Assembly (NCBI GenBank): GCA_051003795.1
Contig: JBPCKZ010000232.1
Span: forward strand, 1-23,494
Direction: 5' to 3'
From: JALYXS01 sp051003795
GTDB lineage: Bacteria; Acidobacteriota; Terriglobia; Bryobacterales; Bryobacteraceae
Length of the DNA stretch: 23,494 nucleotides
The notes below the pieces were generated by a model. That model ran no database searches. It worked only from the letters and a program-made list of their open reading frames with translations, and had not been told where the DNA came from. Shown here one piece after another: positions 23,208 to 23,494 of the stretch (positions are counted from its first letter, which is position 1; each line of letters starts with the position of its first letter). Position numbers and translations under genes: made by a program.

Positions 23208-23494
23208 TTAGGTACAGCCTGCTGTGGATAGATCCGAATTTAACACGCAATCGGCTTCCGCGTGAAAGATGAAGAAGTCCATCGGAACGTGATAAATACC
23301 GGTGTCCCGTTCGAACATGTCTCGAGAGTTTTCGAGAGTGATATCGCTCACTGCAACCCCGCCGCTCCCACCCAGCAGTCCGTGAAAACCTTTCAGCTCC
23401 AGGCGTACCGCATCGCGCAGAGCCCATACGCCGATATCTGCCTTGGACCAGCAATCCAGTTGAAAGCGCGGCCGTCCGCCGCCGCTTTTGACTA
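23208..23494 (-). CDS. DUF3168-like phage tail completion protein, partial
   Basis: The last 95 codons of a minus-strand gene whose start lies beyond the right edge. The frame reads PRFQLDCWSKADIGVWALRD, then AVRLELKGFHGLLGG, SDITLENSRDMFERDTGIYH and VPMDFFIFHAEA, ending at TAA 23208-23210. The pattern (aromatic-x-V/L-DCW, a helix ending in an A-V-R-x-x-L motif, then a tox-like D-x-G-x-Y-x-V-x-x-D-F stretch) is that of DUF3168 / gp17-type tail completion proteins of tailed phages. It implies prophage or tail-like-element DNA to the right. Only the C-terminal part is seen, so this is a moderate call. Confidence 0.6.
   Translation of the reverse strand, partial: VKSGGGRPRFQLDCWSKADIGVWALRDAVRLELKGFHGLLGGSGGVAVSDITLENSRDMFERDTGIYHVPMDFFIFHAEADCVLNSDLSTAGCT

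Noticed and set aside
23203..23454. Minus-strand 83-aa Arg/Ser-rich open frame at the right edge
   Set aside because: A different frame on the same strand encodes the DUF3168-like sequence, so this one is a shadow.

Overview
The window is GC-rich, densely packed bacterial DNA. Its gene set resembles soil Acidobacteriota of the Solibacter/Bryobacter kind: a compact assimilatory nitrate operon, a DUF2126 / circularly permuted ATP-grasp / alpha-E cluster, a GAF-linked glucan phosphorylase and a PPi-type PEPCK. That assignment is inference from gene content only.

Left part (1-2378). A cut-off membrane-protein gene (minus) and a DUF1328 micro-protein (plus) are followed by a strong hairpin and a complete tRNA-Pro(CGG). 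Directly after the tRNA is about 1.6 kb of mobile-element debris: a decayed tyrosine-recombinase C-terminus, 10-bp direct repeats, a DUF6088/AbiEi-like antitoxin that loses its family pattern halfway, and a possible transposase scrap. This looks like an old insertion site at a tRNA gene.

Nitrate assimilation operon (2379-8815, plus). The order is a NarK-type transporter, a molybdopterin nitrate reductase, a 115-aa conserved protein of unknown role, the NirB large subunit and the NirD Rieske small subunit. Stops and starts overlap or nearly touch, so this reads as one transcription unit that imports nitrate and reduces it to ammonium.

Minus-strand block (22878 down to 8812), in transcription order: a probable PPi-dependent PEP carboxykinase (about 1145 aa, split by a +1 frameshift), a GAF-alpha-glucan phosphorylase (about 885 aa, split by a second frameshift), a transglutaminase-DUF2126 protein, a circularly permuted ATP-grasp-alpha-E protein, a second transglutaminase-like protein and a putative zinc metallopeptidase. 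DUF2126, ATP-grasp and transglutaminase are joined by 4-bp ATGA overlaps. Circularly permuted GS-like and ATP-grasp ligases with an alpha-E domain are the core of a peptide-synthesis or peptide-tagging system predicted by comparative genomics. Here the core follows glycogen- and PEP-metabolism genes, and a zinc peptidase is present while no NTN-hydrolase is seen. The last gene meets nirD tail to tail, sharing a CTAG that carries both stop codons.

Right edge (22879-23494). An AT-richer spacer of about 330 bp with a tandem repeat and a perfect inverted repeat separates PEPCK from the 3' part of a DUF3168-like phage tail completion gene. The window therefore ends inside probable prophage-derived DNA. 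The two frameshifts in adjacent long genes suggest either sequence error or early decay.
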